Source: Phycisphaerales bacterium UBA1910
GTDB taxonomy: Bacteria > Planctomycetota > Phycisphaerae > Phycisphaerales > UBA1924
DNA length: 22,895 nt
Assembly: GCA_002337545.1 (NCBI GenBank)
Contig: DDGE01000012.1
Location: forward strand, 54,078 to 76,972
Reading direction: 5' to 3'
The translations under genes and the position numbers were made by a program. Below are positions 22,854 to 22,895 of the stretch, in pieces; the first letter of the stretch is position 1; each line of letters opens with the position of its first letter. Below the pieces are notes generated by a model that was not told the DNA's origin, ran no database searches, and saw only the letters and a program-made list of their open reading frames with translations.

Positions 22854-22895
22854 TTGGTTGTTGGGCGTCGCTTGTTCCTGCTTTGCCCTGGCGGG

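Larger units (their letters stand above)
22464..22895. other. Gene-free region at the right end, with repeats and hairpins
   Basis: More than 400 nt without a supported gene. On the minus strand it should hold the helicase promoter: TATGAT is at 22576-22571, but without a good -35. The remainder carries the purine-rich 9-bp repeats and the hairpin group listed separately. Open frames here are low-complexity (for example Ser/Pro/Leu runs) and are not credible genes. Confidence 0.6.

Overview
The window looks like a chromosomal segment of a planctomycete, most likely from the class Phycisphaerae. The basis is high G+C with C-ending codons, a dense set of HDOD, pseudo-receiver and GAF signalling proteins, an excisionase-type HTH fused to a receiver, an ECF sigma/anti-sigma pair, and the style of the Der, TsaB and HU homologues. 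This is inference from gene style; there is no rRNA, tRNA or other lineage marker here. No phage, transposase, CRISPR or tRNA was seen.

Layout. 1-3415 (minus): a secreted TPR-like protein followed by a GAF-SpoIIE PP2C phosphatase that runs off the left edge. 3513-5285 (minus): an ECF sigma factor and its membrane anti-sigma factor, ending in a strong terminator. 5358-7692 (plus): methionyl-tRNA synthetase overlapping a DUF2007-like/zinc-ribbon protein. 7870-10391 (plus): an HDOD protein with degenerate receiver domains and a HAD phosphatase. 10448-12039 (plus): the ribosome-assembly GTPase Der. 12111-14416 (minus): a membrane NfeD-like protein and a flotillin. 14541-18714 (minus): an HTH-receiver response regulator, an HDOD-GAF-histidine kinase and a pseudo-receiver-GAF protein, with a terminator. 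18845-20023 (minus): ArfB-like peptidyl-tRNA hydrolase and TsaB. 20109-20725 (plus): HU with a strong promoter and a long leader. 20849-22463 (minus): a DEAD-box-family RNA helicase with a DEVD box. 22464-22895: no gene, but 9-bp-periodic repeats and three consecutive hairpins.

How the parts fit together. Housekeeping translation genes (metG, der, tsaB, arfB, helicase, HU) are interleaved with regulation. The strongest candidate for an under-described system is the three-gene operon at 14599-18714. In it an HDOD sensor domain is fused to an apparently intact histidine kinase, the partner regulator carries its DNA-binding domain at the N-terminus, and the third protein has a receiver that cannot be phosphorylated. 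A second HDOD protein (7870-9648) independently has Glu in place of the receiver phospho-Asp. A second theme is transcription start: metG, der and arfB each have a -10-like hexamer exactly 8 nt before the start codon, which suggests leaderless mRNAs.
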